A stretch of DNA of 16,854 nt from JACCXJ01 sp052387115 (GCA_052387115.1 JBQTJM010000173.1:1-16854), one strand, 5' to 3'; positions 7,909 through 15,177 are shown, counted from the stretch's first letter. The notes: generated from the sequence alone by a model not told the origin. Numbers and translations: made by a program.

Positions 7909-8865
7909 TTAGCGCCGCTCATGGGCGAGTCGTCGAAGCGGCTCATTCGATTGATGTTCAATCCCGCGGATCTTCCGGGCCGCTGCCGTTCGTACCGTCT
8001 CGTCGCTGTCGGCCAAGGCTTGTTCGAGGAGCATGCTGCCCTCCCGGTCCGCCTCGGTGCTATCCACCGCCATCAGCCGAACCGTGGCGTCGCGGTCCTG
8101 CAGGGCATCGCGCAACACCTCGATCGCCTGTGGGCCACCGTCTTTCGACAAGGCCCAAACGCCTTGGGCACGAACGTCCGCGACGTCATCGGACAGCGCG
8201 GCGCGAAAAGCCGCCTGCGCCGCCGGGTCCGTACGGTCATTGCTGCCGGCGAGGGTGCTCAAGGCTTGCAGGCGGGCATCGGTATCCGCCGATTTCGCTT
8301 CGTCCAAGATCGCCGCCAAATGCCGTCGCTGGTGCCGGGCCGCTTCAGCGTGCGCCGTCGGTGCGAGCGGATCCGAATGGCGTACGGTCACTATCCTGTC
8401 CTCCAGCGGAAGCGCGCTGGGACGCCCGAGTAGCCACACCTCCGCCGGCCAAGCAGGGACAGCCGATCCCAAAGGCGCAGCCGCAGACCTTGCCATGAGC
8501 GCCCCGCCCCATAAACACGTAAGCAACCGGGTAGCCGTCATATCTACGCAAGAAATCGTGACTGGGTCCTCTGGCGCGCTCGCGTAGTGAAATCGGATAC
8601 CCGTTCGCTTCGTCAGCTCATCCAACAGATGCTTCCATGGGACCTCTTCCGCGCTCACAGTCACCCGTCCGTCATGCGCATCGACATCCAAGGAATACGC
8701 GCCACCGGACTCGAACGCGGCGCGCGAAAGGCCTTCCGGTACGGCGATAACCGAGTTGCAGAGCAACAACCCTGGAGCGAGACCGGACCATCGCCGGCCC
8801 GAAGCAAGCGAAACCGCGCGCCTAATCCTCGCGATAAGAACGGTTATCCGGGTTCTTTCCGTCAC
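7909..8865 (-). CDS. Exported STN-like / HEAT-repeat protein
   Basis: A 318-residue protein. A hydrophobic stretch at about 27-43 (SGLAPGLLLCNSVIAV) looks like a signal peptide with a long basic leader. Residues 57-117 (YSLDVDAHDGRVTVSAEEVPWKHLLDELTKRTGIRFHY) resemble the STN domain found at the N-termini of secretins and TonB-dependent receptors. Residues about 195-300 form HEAT/armadillo-like helical repeats: ALSDDVADVRAQGVWALSKDG, ALQDRDATVRLMAVDST and ALADSDETVRTAAARKI. So it is probably a periplasmic scaffold or adaptor. The GTG start (8863-8865) follows AGGTGG at 7-base spacing. Its promoter is the palindrome module 8927-8972. The STN-HEAT combination is uncommon to me. Sharing an operator with the DUF3570/ApbE locus suggests a role in assembling or contacting an envelope complex. 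Confidence 0.8.
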   Translation of the reverse strand: MTERTRITVLIARIRRAVSLASGRRWSGLAPGLLLCNSVIAVPEGLSRAAFESGGAYSLDVDAHDGRVTVSAEEVPWKHLLDELTKRTGIRFHYASAPEDPVTISCVDMTATRLLTCLWGGALMARSAAAPLGSAVPAWPAEVWLLGRPSALPLEDRIVTVRHSDPLAPTAHAEAARHQRRHLAAILDEAKSADTDARLQALSTLAGSNDRTDPAAQAAFRAALSDDVADVRAQGVWALSKDGGPQAIEVLRDALQDRDATVRLMAVDSTEADREGSMLLEQALADSDETVRTAAARKIRGIEHQSNEPLRRLAHERR

Positions 8866-8926
8866 ACGTTACCCACCTGACCGGCTCCCTCCGCCAACGT
8901 CCCCCAACCAGGGCGCAGTAACCTAG

Positions 8927-8972
8927 AGTCTAAACCACTCGGGTTCGCGAGTACATGCGACAAATTGTCGCA
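8927..8972 (-). promoter_or_regulatory. Palindromic operator with abutting sigma-70-type promoter (A-minus)
   Basis: On the minus strand the palindrome TGCGACAATTTGTCGCA (8956-8972) is followed without a gap by TGTACT (-35, 8950-8955), a 17-base spacer and TAGACT (-10, 8927-8932). It points at the STN/HEAT gene and gives a leader of about 55 bases. The identical layout occurs three more times in the window. The palindrome centre would lie near -44, a class II activator position, though a repressor is also possible. Confidence 0.75.
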
Positions 8973-9081
8973 CCCCCTCCTGCTCGCGGCGGCATTACCG
9001 GCACAGACCACCCGGGCAAGGGGAGTCGCTATGGCGATCCCTCGCCTTGGTGCGCTTCGTGGCCGCACGTAGTGTGCTGGG

Positions 9082-9127
9082 TGCGACAATTTGTCGCATT
9101 GACAAGGCCGTGCACGCTACATAATCT
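9082..9127 (+). promoter_or_regulatory. Palindromic operator with abutting sigma-70-type promoter (A-plus)
   Basis: The palindrome TGCGACAATTTGTCGCA (9082-9098) abuts TTGACA (-35, 9099-9104, perfect consensus), then a 17-base spacer and TAATCT (-10, 9122-9127). It drives the exported-protein gene at 9224, with a leader of about 90 bases. It is divergent from A-minus; the operator centres are 126 bp apart, with about 110 bp of unrelated sequence between. Confidence 0.8.
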
Positions 9128-9223
9128 GCTTCAATAGAGCAGAGGATAACCATAGTACCGTACCGCCTAGACGTGGGAGCCGTTCTGCTTCTAAAGTCCC
9201 AGATTCCAGATAAGGAGGAGAGT

Positions 9224-10024
9224 ATGCCAAGCGCACGAATGATAAGACGACTGACGATGTGCTCCGCCATCAGTTTACTGTACGGGGTTTCGGAGGGCGC
9301 GCTCGCCCACACCGGTGTCCGCGATCAAGCCAGATCGTCGGCAACGGCGAGGACCACATCCAATAACGCCTTCACCGTGCCGCATGGCTGCGACGCCGCC
9401 GAGGGGGGCCCCGATCCCTTACCGGTGATAGGACAGAGCGCCGTCTTTCCGTTCGGAGACGCGAGCCAGGCCGTATGGGTGAGGCTGGGAACCCCGAATA
9501 TGCCCATCGACCCCGTCTCGGTCGTCGGAGGCGATGGATTTCTGAACCTGGCCGTAACCGGGGTTCAGGACCGATCCGTCTTCGACATCCAACGGGAGGA
9601 GCCAGGAGGCTTGGATGCCATCCCACATGCGCTCAACTGGAAGCGCGGTAGCTTGGATACCTCGATGCTGGGATACATGACCTTTCGCGTGAGCGTGCCG
9701 CCCATCGTGAACAACTGTGTAGCGAACCTCCGGATCCGTATCGCGGTCGCGAACTGGTGTGAAGAGAAGCAGAACGAAGCCACGGACCGTAACAACAATC
9801 GGGCCGACTGGTGGTTCACGGGTGAGACCGGGACCCAGAAGTTCACGGACCCGGATCTGATCCAACCGACGTTCTGGACCACGCTGACGGTGATGAATCC
9901 CAACGCCACCGACGCCAATTGCCCGGCGGACCAACGCTTCGACGCCGCGGTCATGCCGAGTGGCGCGGACATCGATACGTACCTCCCACTTCGGGGATTC
10001 ACCAAGGCTCCCCCGCCGCTTTGA
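9224..10024 (+). CDS. Exported protein with predicted mature N-terminal histidine
   Basis: A 266-residue protein. The signal peptide (1-28) ends GALA|HTGVRD, so the mature protein should begin with His29. A second His lies in FTVPHGCD (H54, C56). The rest is beta-rich: LPVIGQSAVFPFGD, GYMTFRVSVPPIVNNCVANLRIRIAVANWCEE, then ADWWFTGETGTQKF. I do not recognise a named family with certainty. The AH-T...F-x-V-P-H-x-C start loosely recalls DUF1775/YcnI and CopC-like copper proteins, where the mature N-terminal His binds Cu. That is inference. ATG 9224 is chosen because AAGGAGGAG sits 4 bases upstream; the longer frame from 9173 has no ribosome site. Transcribed from palindrome promoter A-plus and ended by the hairpin at 10074. 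Probably periplasmic or surface-associated. Confidence 0.85.
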   Translation: MPSARMIRRLTMCSAISLLYGVSEGALAHTGVRDQARSSATARTTSNNAFTVPHGCDAAEGGPDPLPVIGQSAVFPFGDASQAVWVRLGTPNMPIDPVSVVGGDGFLNLAVTGVQDRSVFDIQREEPGGLDAIPHALNWKRGSLDTSMLGYMTFRVSVPPIVNNCVANLRIRIAVANWCEEKQNEATDRNNNRADWWFTGETGTQKFTDPDLIQPTFWTTLTVMNPNATDANCPADQRFDAAVMPSGADIDTYLPLRGFTKAPPPL

Positions 10025-10073
10025 TGGCCTGCGGCACCGGATTCTTGCAAGCAGCGGTGATTGCAGGATTTCG

Positions 10074-10118
10074 GCCCCCGGACCTTCGATCGATCGCGAA
10101 GTTCCGGGGGCTTCCTTT
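10074..10118 (+). terminator. Rho-independent terminator
   Basis: GCCCCCGGACCTTCG (10074-10088) pairs with CGAAGTTCCGGGGGC (10097-10111) at 14 of 15 positions around a short loop. TTCCTTTAT follows. It lies 50 bases past the stop of the exported-protein gene at 9224-10024. Confidence 0.85.
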
Positions 10119-10194
10119 ATGACTCGGATGTCGGGTAGGTACTTACCTTCGATCGAAAGAGCAGCAATTTCAAATATCTTTCGGTAGATTCTTT

Positions 10195-10211
10195 CAAAAG
10201 GCCCTCAGGGC
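10195..10211 (-). terminator. Possible short terminator overlapping the ApbE stop codon
   Basis: On the minus strand GCCC-TGA-GGGC is followed by CTTTTGA. The TGA stop of the ApbE gene forms the three-base loop. The stem is very short, so this is only a candidate end for the DUF4266-DUF3570-ApbE transcript. Confidence 0.3.
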
Positions 10212-11197
10212 TCGTCGAGCACCGCAACGGCCGGCGCATCTCGCGCGCGGCTCTGCGACGCGGCGGATCCCTCGCTCTTCGCCGACACCCCGAGCGAGCC
10301 GCCGCTCTCCCCGTGCACGTCCACCCAGAAATGAGGCAGGCCCAGGCTCGCCAGCCAGGCCGGGCCATCGGCCTCCATGAGCATGGCGATCGTGGAGGCG
10401 CTGCCTGCAATGAGACAGAGATCTGCAACCACGCTGACCGACGCCAGGTGGCGCACCGGCCAACCGGTTTTCGGATTGAGGATATGTCCATAACGCACCC
10501 CGTTCAGCAGGATGCAGCGCTCGTAATCGCCGCTGCTGGCGAGTCCCCCGCGGTGTAGAGAGACCGTCCGGATGAGAGCCCCGGGACGGCGGGGATGACG
10601 GATCCCGATCCGCCACGGGCCGCCATCCGGTCGCGGCCCGATGATCTTGACGTCGCCGCCCAGATTGACATAGCCCGATCGGGCGCCGGCCTCCCAGCAA
10701 AGCGTCGCCGCCCGATCGACGGCGTATTCCTTGACCACGCCGCCGAAATCGATCTCCATACCCGGCGTCGGAAACTCTAGCAGCGGCGGCGCAAAGCGTA
10801 CTCGGTTCCAGCCGACTTTGCCGAGCAGGTCCTGGATCTGCGCCGGTTCCGGCAGCCCGCCTCGATCGAAACGCCACGCGCGGCGCAATATGCCGGAGGT
10901 GATGTCGAATAGCCCCGCGCTCTCGCGATAGCAGGTCGCGGCGTAATCGAAGAGCCCCGCGGTCTCTTCGTCTACGGAGATGCTTCCCCCAAAGGCGGCG
11001 GCGCGATTGATCTCGGAGAGAAAACTATCGTCGCGATAGCGCGAGTAACGCGCTTCCAAACGGGCGACCTCGGCGATCGCGATGCCCGCGATGCGCTCGG
11101 CCTCCGAGGGGCTTGCGACAAAGAGCCGGATCTCACAAGGAGAGCCCATCGCCTTGAAGGCGCTTCGGTATCCCTCGAGCACGCCACGAGTCTCCAC
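10205..11197 (-). CDS. apbE: ApbE-family FAD:protein FMN transferase
   Basis: A 330-residue protein of normal family length. ApbE moves FMN from FAD onto a Thr/Ser in the target motif D-x-x-(S/T)-G-A-(S/T). Visible family motifs: KAMGSPCEI (15-23), SRYRDDSFLSEINR (52-65), DFGGVVKEYAVDRA (150-163), GYVNLGGDV (175-183), SSGDYE (221-226) and HILNPKTG (238-245). Oddities: no signal peptide or lipobox, unlike classical periplasmic ApbE; KEY instead of KGY; and the usual ...ADALAT... Mg-site segment reads AGSAST (264-269), so the expected Asp is Gly. The GTG start follows GGAG at 7-base spacing, 16 bases after the DUF3570 stop. The neighbouring DUF3570 protein carries two perfect target motifs, so it is the obvious substrate. 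A cytoplasmic enzyme acting before export is inferred. Confidence 0.93.
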   Translation of the reverse strand: METRGVLEGYRSAFKAMGSPCEIRLFVASPSEAERIAGIAIAEVARLEARYSRYRDDSFLSEINRAAAFGGSISVDEETAGLFDYAATCYRESAGLFDITSGILRRAWRFDRGGLPEPAQIQDLLGKVGWNRVRFAPPLLEFPTPGMEIDFGGVVKEYAVDRAATLCWEAGARSGYVNLGGDVKIIGPRPDGGPWRIGIRHPRRPGALIRTVSLHRGGLASSGDYERCILLNGVRYGHILNPKTGWPVRHLASVSVVADLCLIAGSASTIAMLMEADGPAWLASLGLPHFWVDVHGESGGSLGVSAKSEGSAASQSRARDAPAVAVLDEP

Positions 11198-11213
11198 CGT
11201 GGTTCTCCGATGC

Positions 11214-13940
11214 TCAAAACTTCAGCTTGAAGGTCGCGAACAACGATCCGTCGCGCTCGAGCTGGAAGCCGTTGAAGTCGTCCTCTACGGGTTGCAACCA
11301 CTCGACGCTCAGACGGTTGTCCTTGAGCCCGGCGATCGGTATCTCGGCGCTGAGCCCGAGGCCCACATCCCAGAACCGCCCGCCGTAGTTCTGCGGGAAG
11401 TCCATGGGCCCCTGCCGATTCAGGTGGCCGACCTGGCCGTCGAACTCGCCTCGGATCTCCCCTTGAGTCGTGTAAACCCCGCGTACGGAGGCGGAGAGCC
11501 AGTCGCTCAGGGCATAGCCGCCCCAAGCGGTGGCCTGGAACTGATCCCCGAGCGCATAGCCCGAGCTGTTCTCCTCTTCGAGGCGATGGATGCCGCTCAA
11601 TTGCCCGCCCCAAGACCAGCGCGCCGCCTGTCCCGTATAGGTGAGGCTCGGCAGGAAATCCCAGGTACCGCTCCCGAGCTGCATGTGGAAGTGGATAAAC
11701 TCCTCGGTCGGTGATTGGTGCACAGGTCTGAGCCGGATGTCCACCTCGCCGGTCGGCGCGCTCAGGCCCACGCCGAGGTGCATATGATGCCCGGGAACGT
11801 CGAAGAGCTTGAGCAGCGCGAACATGAGCGTGTCGCCGACCCCGCCCGTGCCGTGCCGGGTCAAGTGAGGCGGGGGAGTGCCGGGCGGCGGCGGCGGCGC
11901 GCCTTCGAGGTCCCGCAGGGTCATCTCCATGTCGAGGAACTGCGGCATGAGCATCAGGTTCAGCCAGTCGGTCGGCGCGTACATGAGATCGAGCATGTGC
12001 ATGTGCATGCTCATCTCCTCCGGCGCAAGCCTGCACACGTCCCGACCGCAGCCCTGGTGGATGATATCCTCGTCGCTCGCCGCATTGGAGCCGCGCAGGA
12101 TATCACCCGACTGGCGGTGGTACATGTAGCGGTAGCCGGCCATGAAGTCACCGGCCTTGGGCAGCATGTGGTCGAGCATGACGCCCGCCGGCGCGTCGCC
12201 GTGGGCGTGGCCGTGCGCGTCCTCATCATGGCCACGATGGCCGCCGTCGGCGGCGGACCACGCCGCGTCGAGGGCGACGTTCAGCGCGGCATTGACCTGG
12301 TAATAGCTGAAATCGGCGTAGTCGCCCTCCCCGCCGCCGCCCAGCTTGAGCCCGCCCTCATGGGTGTAATACTCGAAGCCGGCCTCGAGGCTCACGCCGC
12401 GAGCGAATTCCTTGGCCACGGTCAGCCCGCCGCTCAACGCCCCGAAGCCCGAGAGGCGGTGGTCGCTCGAGAAGTCGTCCGGAAGCTTCTTGGGGTCGAA
12501 GGGGACATCGCCGCAATTGTCGGCATCATCACAAACGGTCCGCGTGGGCGCTTGCCTGGAGATGACGAAGGGTCGATAAAAATCGGCGGCGTCTTGCGAG
12601 TAATAGCGCACCCAGGGGGTCACGGTCCATCCTCGGCCCAGGGGTTGTCCAAGGCTCGACTCGAAGGTGTGGGCGTCGATGCCCCAATCATCGGAAAACA
12701 GGCGGTAGCCGAGATGCAACGACGCATCGAAAGGTTCTATATATTGTACATAGCGCGCGTCCCAGGTCCACTGGTTGCGCGTATCGGGCCGCTCTTCGAG
12801 CAACGCCCTTACCGTCCCGACGAATCCTCCTGGAGGCGCCAAGAGCTGTTGCCGAGGATCGATGAACGCGACCTCGACTACCTTATAAGGATTTTCCAGA
12901 AACCCGGTGCTGCGGGTATAACCGAGGTTGGTCTCGATGAGCGCGTCCCTGGTCAGGACCTGCGTCAGACCGAAACGCGTAGCCCAGTCTTGCCGCTGCC
13001 CCCGAAGGATCTGATCTCCCGGCAGGAATTCAATCTGGTCGCTGAAGGCCGAGGTATCGATGTAGGGTAGGGCATCTGGATCGAGCAAGGCTTCGATGTC
13101 GCTACTGGTATAGCTCAAGCCCAGGTTCAGGGTGGTGCGTTTCTGGTCGAGGTCCCAGCGCCCGCCCAGGCTGCCCCACCGCGATTCATAGTCTCGTTCG
13201 GTCGATAAGCCGCCGCCCATATCCAGCGCCCCCTCGTTCCACTCGTAGCTGAGCCTAAAGTCGCCCTGCTTGCGGGTCTCGGGCGAGGCCGACGAGATCG
13301 TTTCGACCAACTGTGTGTCCTTACCGAGCGATTGGCCGAGCTCGTCGACGGTGATCGGGTTGAACTGAGAATCGAAGAACAGATTACCTTCGATGAAAGG
13401 CGTTGCCCCCGAGACCCCATCCGGGGATGTCGGACAATTCCCCCCTGAACAGTTCGGCCTACCGGAAACGAATGCCTGCGGCACCGTGCCGATCGGCGTG
13501 GCCCCGGACCAGGTGTCCTGCACGTAGTTGGCGAAAAACTTCAACCGATCGAAGAGGGTGAGGCTTGCGCGGCCGTGGAGGCTGTCCACGAGGAGGGGAT
13601 CGAACTTGCTCTGCACGCCAAAGAGATTGCGTTCGCCCTCCTGGTAGCGGCCATATTGAAAACCGAACTCGTCGCCCTCGGCGGCGTGCGTGGGCGACGG
13701 CACAAGCCCCGGCAAGGCCAGGGCGGCGGCCGTCAGCGCCCGTGAGGATACCCCTGCCGGCATCGCCGGTTGCGGGCCGGGCTCGGCCGATTGCAACCCC
13801 CCGCTAAATGAGAAGAGGGGCAGCGGCCGCCGGAAACTGCGCGGCGCAAGGCACCCTGTGAGCAACCGGCAGGCGGTGCGCACGCCTCTCCCGAGGGGGG
13901 CGAGAGGCCGCGAGAGCCGGCAGAGGACCCTACGGCGCAT
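11214..13940 (-). CDS. DUF3570 barrel fused to a second outer-membrane barrel domain
   Basis: A 908-residue outer-membrane protein, about twice the usual DUF3570 length. The signal peptide ends at THA|AEGDEFG (about residue 86). DUF3570 spans about 87-557: FGFQYGRYQEGERNLFGVQSKFDPLLVDSLHG, ending GFEYYTHEGGLKLGGGG. It has D-x-x-S-G-A-T at 142-148 and 174-180. A His-rich linker (GHRGHDEDAHGHAHGD, 567-582) leads to a Met/His-rich segment (MLDHMLPKAG, EEMSMHMHMLDLMY, QFLDMEM). A second barrel (about 650-908) resembles 'transporter' barrels of the phenol-degradation MetA-like family and ends in Phe. ATG 13940 has AGGGA upstream but gives a long leader; ATG 13763 would give a compact 27-residue signal peptide. 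Between the DUF4266 and ApbE genes. Predicted roles: flavin-carrying and possibly metal-binding pore; inferred. Confidence 0.88.
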   Translation of the reverse strand: MRRRVLCRLSRPLAPLGRGVRTACRLLTGCLAPRSFRRPLPLFSFSGGLQSAEPGPQPAMPAGVSSRALTAAALALPGLVPSPTHAAEGDEFGFQYGRYQEGERNLFGVQSKFDPLLVDSLHGRASLTLFDRLKFFANYVQDTWSGATPIGTVPQAFVSGRPNCSGGNCPTSPDGVSGATPFIEGNLFFDSQFNPITVDELGQSLGKDTQLVETISSASPETRKQGDFRLSYEWNEGALDMGGGLSTERDYESRWGSLGGRWDLDQKRTTLNLGLSYTSSDIEALLDPDALPYIDTSAFSDQIEFLPGDQILRGQRQDWATRFGLTQVLTRDALIETNLGYTRSTGFLENPYKVVEVAFIDPRQQLLAPPGGFVGTVRALLEERPDTRNQWTWDARYVQYIEPFDASLHLGYRLFSDDWGIDAHTFESSLGQPLGRGWTVTPWVRYYSQDAADFYRPFVISRQAPTRTVCDDADNCGDVPFDPKKLPDDFSSDHRLSGFGALSGGLTVAKEFARGVSLEAGFEYYTHEGGLKLGGGGEGDYADFSYYQVNAALNVALDAAWSAADGGHRGHDEDAHGHAHGDAPAGVMLDHMLPKAGDFMAGYRYMYHRQSGDILRGSNAASDEDIIHQGCGRDVCRLAPEEMSMHMHMLDLMYAPTDWLNLMLMPQFLDMEMTLRDLEGAPPPPPGTPPPHLTRHGTGGVGDTLMFALLKLFDVPGHHMHLGVGLSAPTGEVDIRLRPVHQSPTEEFIHFHMQLGSGTWDFLPSLTYTGQAARWSWGGQLSGIHRLEEENSSGYALGDQFQATAWGGYALSDWLSASVRGVYTTQGEIRGEFDGQVGHLNRQGPMDFPQNYGGRFWDVGLGLSAEIPIAGLKDNRLSVEWLQPVEDDFNGFQLERDGSLFATFKLKF

Positions 13941-13986
13941 CGCGTCCCTGCTTGGAGGTCGTCAGTCTAGGGCTGACGATCGGAAG

Positions 13987-14211
13987 CTAGTAGCAGCCAC
14001 AACCGCCGCCCGCGCCGGTCCCGCCGGCCAAGGCCGCCTCGCGGCTCATATAGGTGTGCGCGCGCAAGGCGCGTAGCGCCGGGTTGGGCTCAAAAGCCAT
14101 GTGCGGTTTGGCGAGACGGCCGCGCTCCCATGGGGCCACCGGCGCGCAGCCCGAAAGCCAGACGCCTAGCCCGAGCAGTAGCGCCGCCTGCGCCCGTTTC
14201 GTTTTCTTCAT
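13987..14211 (-). CDS. DUF4266-type small lipoprotein
   Basis: A 74-residue lipoprotein. The signal peptide ends in the lipobox LSGC (19-22); Cys22 would be lipidated, and with Ala at +2 it should go to the outer membrane. The short mature part, APWERGRLAKPHMAFEPNP...RAHTYMSREAA, matches DUF4266. It ends in a Gly-rich tail GGTGAGGGCGCY with paired cysteines C71 and C73. The ATG at 14211 follows GAGGGA at 5-base spacing; upstream extension of the frame has no ribosome site. First gene of the DUF4266-DUF3570-ApbE operon, 46 bases ahead of DUF3570, under palindrome promoter B-minus. The tail could bind metal, form a disulphide or be modified; none is proven. Confidence 0.88.
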   Translation of the reverse strand: MKKTKRAQAALLLGLGVWLSGCAPVAPWERGRLAKPHMAFEPNPALRALRAHTYMSREAALAGGTGAGGGCGCY

Positions 14212-14373
14212 CGTAGTCCCTCGTCGAAGCCCCCGGAGGGGAGGTGACCGGCCCGCGGGCGGCCCTCCGCCAACGGACGGCAGCGTCCTGATCGATCTGC
14301 CGATTCCCGGCAACGCTCCGCAGCGACCGGGCACGGGATCGTTCTTCGTCGCGCCGTCGCAGCGCTTCGTTGC

Positions 14374-14419
14374 ACCGTACCATGACGCCTCCGCCCTGTA
14401 CATGCGACAAATTGTCGCA
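14374..14419 (-). promoter_or_regulatory. Palindromic operator with abutting promoter (B-minus)
   Basis: On the minus strand TGCGACAATTTGTCGCA (14403-14419) abuts TGTACA (-35, 14397-14402), then a 17-base spacer and TACGGT (-10, 14374-14379, weak). It points at the DUF4266-DUF3570-ApbE operon, with a leader of about 155 bases. The poor -10 suggests dependence on an activator at the palindrome, or a real start elsewhere in the leader. Confidence 0.65.
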
Positions 14420-14516
14420 CCCCCGTCGGCACAGGTGGTCGATCGGCGGCCACACGTTCTACGGGTCGATCTGTCCTGGTCATCCTATTGCTCGCTCGGC
14501 CGCGGAGCCGCGGGGG

Positions 14517-14562
14517 TGCGACAATTTGTCGCATTGACGCGTGCTACAGCGTGAAATAGACT
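14517..14562 (+). promoter_or_regulatory. Palindromic operator with abutting sigma-70-type promoter (B-plus)
   Basis: TGCGACAATTTGTCGCA (14517-14533) abuts TTGACG (-35, 14534-14539), then a 17-base spacer and TAGACT (-10, 14557-14562). It drives the thioredoxin - SpeE-like gene pair. The -10 is identical to that of A-minus. The operator centres of B-minus and B-plus are 114 bp apart. A start near 14569 leaves about 57 bases before the thioredoxin ATG. Confidence 0.75.
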
Positions 14563-14625
14563 TTCCCGGCGACGTGAAATGTGCCTCGGGTAGAGGGTAT
14601 TCGAGGATCGGAAATCGACGGCAAG

Positions 14626-15159
14626 ATGAAACCACACCTCTCGACTGCCTTTTTTTGTGCGCTGGCGTTGGTCTATCAGGGGAACGTCAGCGGCTTCGAC
14701 GCCGGTCAGGTGGCGCCCGACTGCTCGCTGGTACCGGCCGCGAATGGGCAATCCTTCGACCTGCATCGATTCCGCGGCAAGGTCGTGTACGTCGATTTCT
14801 GGGCCTCCTGGTGTTCTCCCTGTGCACAGTCCTTCGCCTTCATGAACGATCTGGATGGGCAGTTTCGGGGTAAGGGCCTGCAAGTTTTAGGTATCAACCT
14901 GGATGAAAGGCCGGAAGACGCAAAGGACTTTCTCGCGAAGCACCCGGCCAACTTCACGGTGGCTTTTGATGCAGGTGGACGGTGCCCGCAGGATTTCGGC
15001 GTCCAAGGCATGCCATCGTCCTACCTGGTCGACCGCAATGGCGTCATTCGCCACGTGCACCTCGGCTTTCGGCGCGGGGAGACGGAGAAACTCCGTGGGC
15101 TGGTAGAACAGCTATTGACGGAGGGTCCGGGGGGTATTGACGCCGGCCTGTCGCGCTAG
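14626..15159 (+). CDS. Exported TlpA-like thioredoxin
   Basis: A 177-residue protein with a signal peptide (about 1-23, ending VSG|FDAG) and a TlpA/ResA-type thioredoxin fold. The redox motif is FWASWCSPC with C63 and C66. The cis-proline lies in GMPSSYLVD (P130), and VLGINLDE is typical of TlpA proteins. Extra cysteines C33 and C120 could form a second pair. Expected to reduce or isomerise disulphides in the periplasm, or to keep metal-binding cysteines reduced. A natural client would be the CGC tail of the divergent DUF4266 lipoprotein (inference). ATG 14626 is preferred although its ribosome site is weak. The GTG at 14581 lies only about 12 bases past the predicted transcript start and would spoil the signal peptide. 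The next gene follows after 18 bases. Confidence 0.92.
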   Translation: MKPHLSTAFFCALALVYQGNVSGFDAGQVAPDCSLVPAANGQSFDLHRFRGKVVYVDFWASWCSPCAQSFAFMNDLDGQFRGKGLQVLGINLDERPEDAKDFLAKHPANFTVAFDAGGRCPQDFGVQGMPSSYLVDRNGVIRHVHLGFRRGETEKLRGLVEQLLTEGPGGIDAGLSR

Positions 15160-15177
15160 ACCAGCGGCATTCGACCG

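Noticed and set aside
9173..9223. Longer N-terminus for the exported protein at 9224
   Set aside because: The GTG at 9173 has no ribosome site, whereas ATG 9224 has AAGGAGGAG and begins a normal signal peptide.
11715..13070. A 451-codon plus-strand open frame opposite the DUF3570 gene
   Set aside because: Antisense shadow: Val/Ala/Arg-rich with no family pattern, while the minus frame shows clear barrel sequence and motifs.
8956..14533. Repeated palindromes as a CRISPR array or insertion-sequence ends
   Set aside because: Only two pairs 5.4 kb apart, each exactly abutting a -35 box and pointing at a gene. No transposase lies between the paired copies and there are no target duplications.
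14581..14625. GTG start at 14581 for the thioredoxin
   Set aside because: Too close to the predicted transcript start, no ribosome site, and it would add polar residues before the signal peptide.
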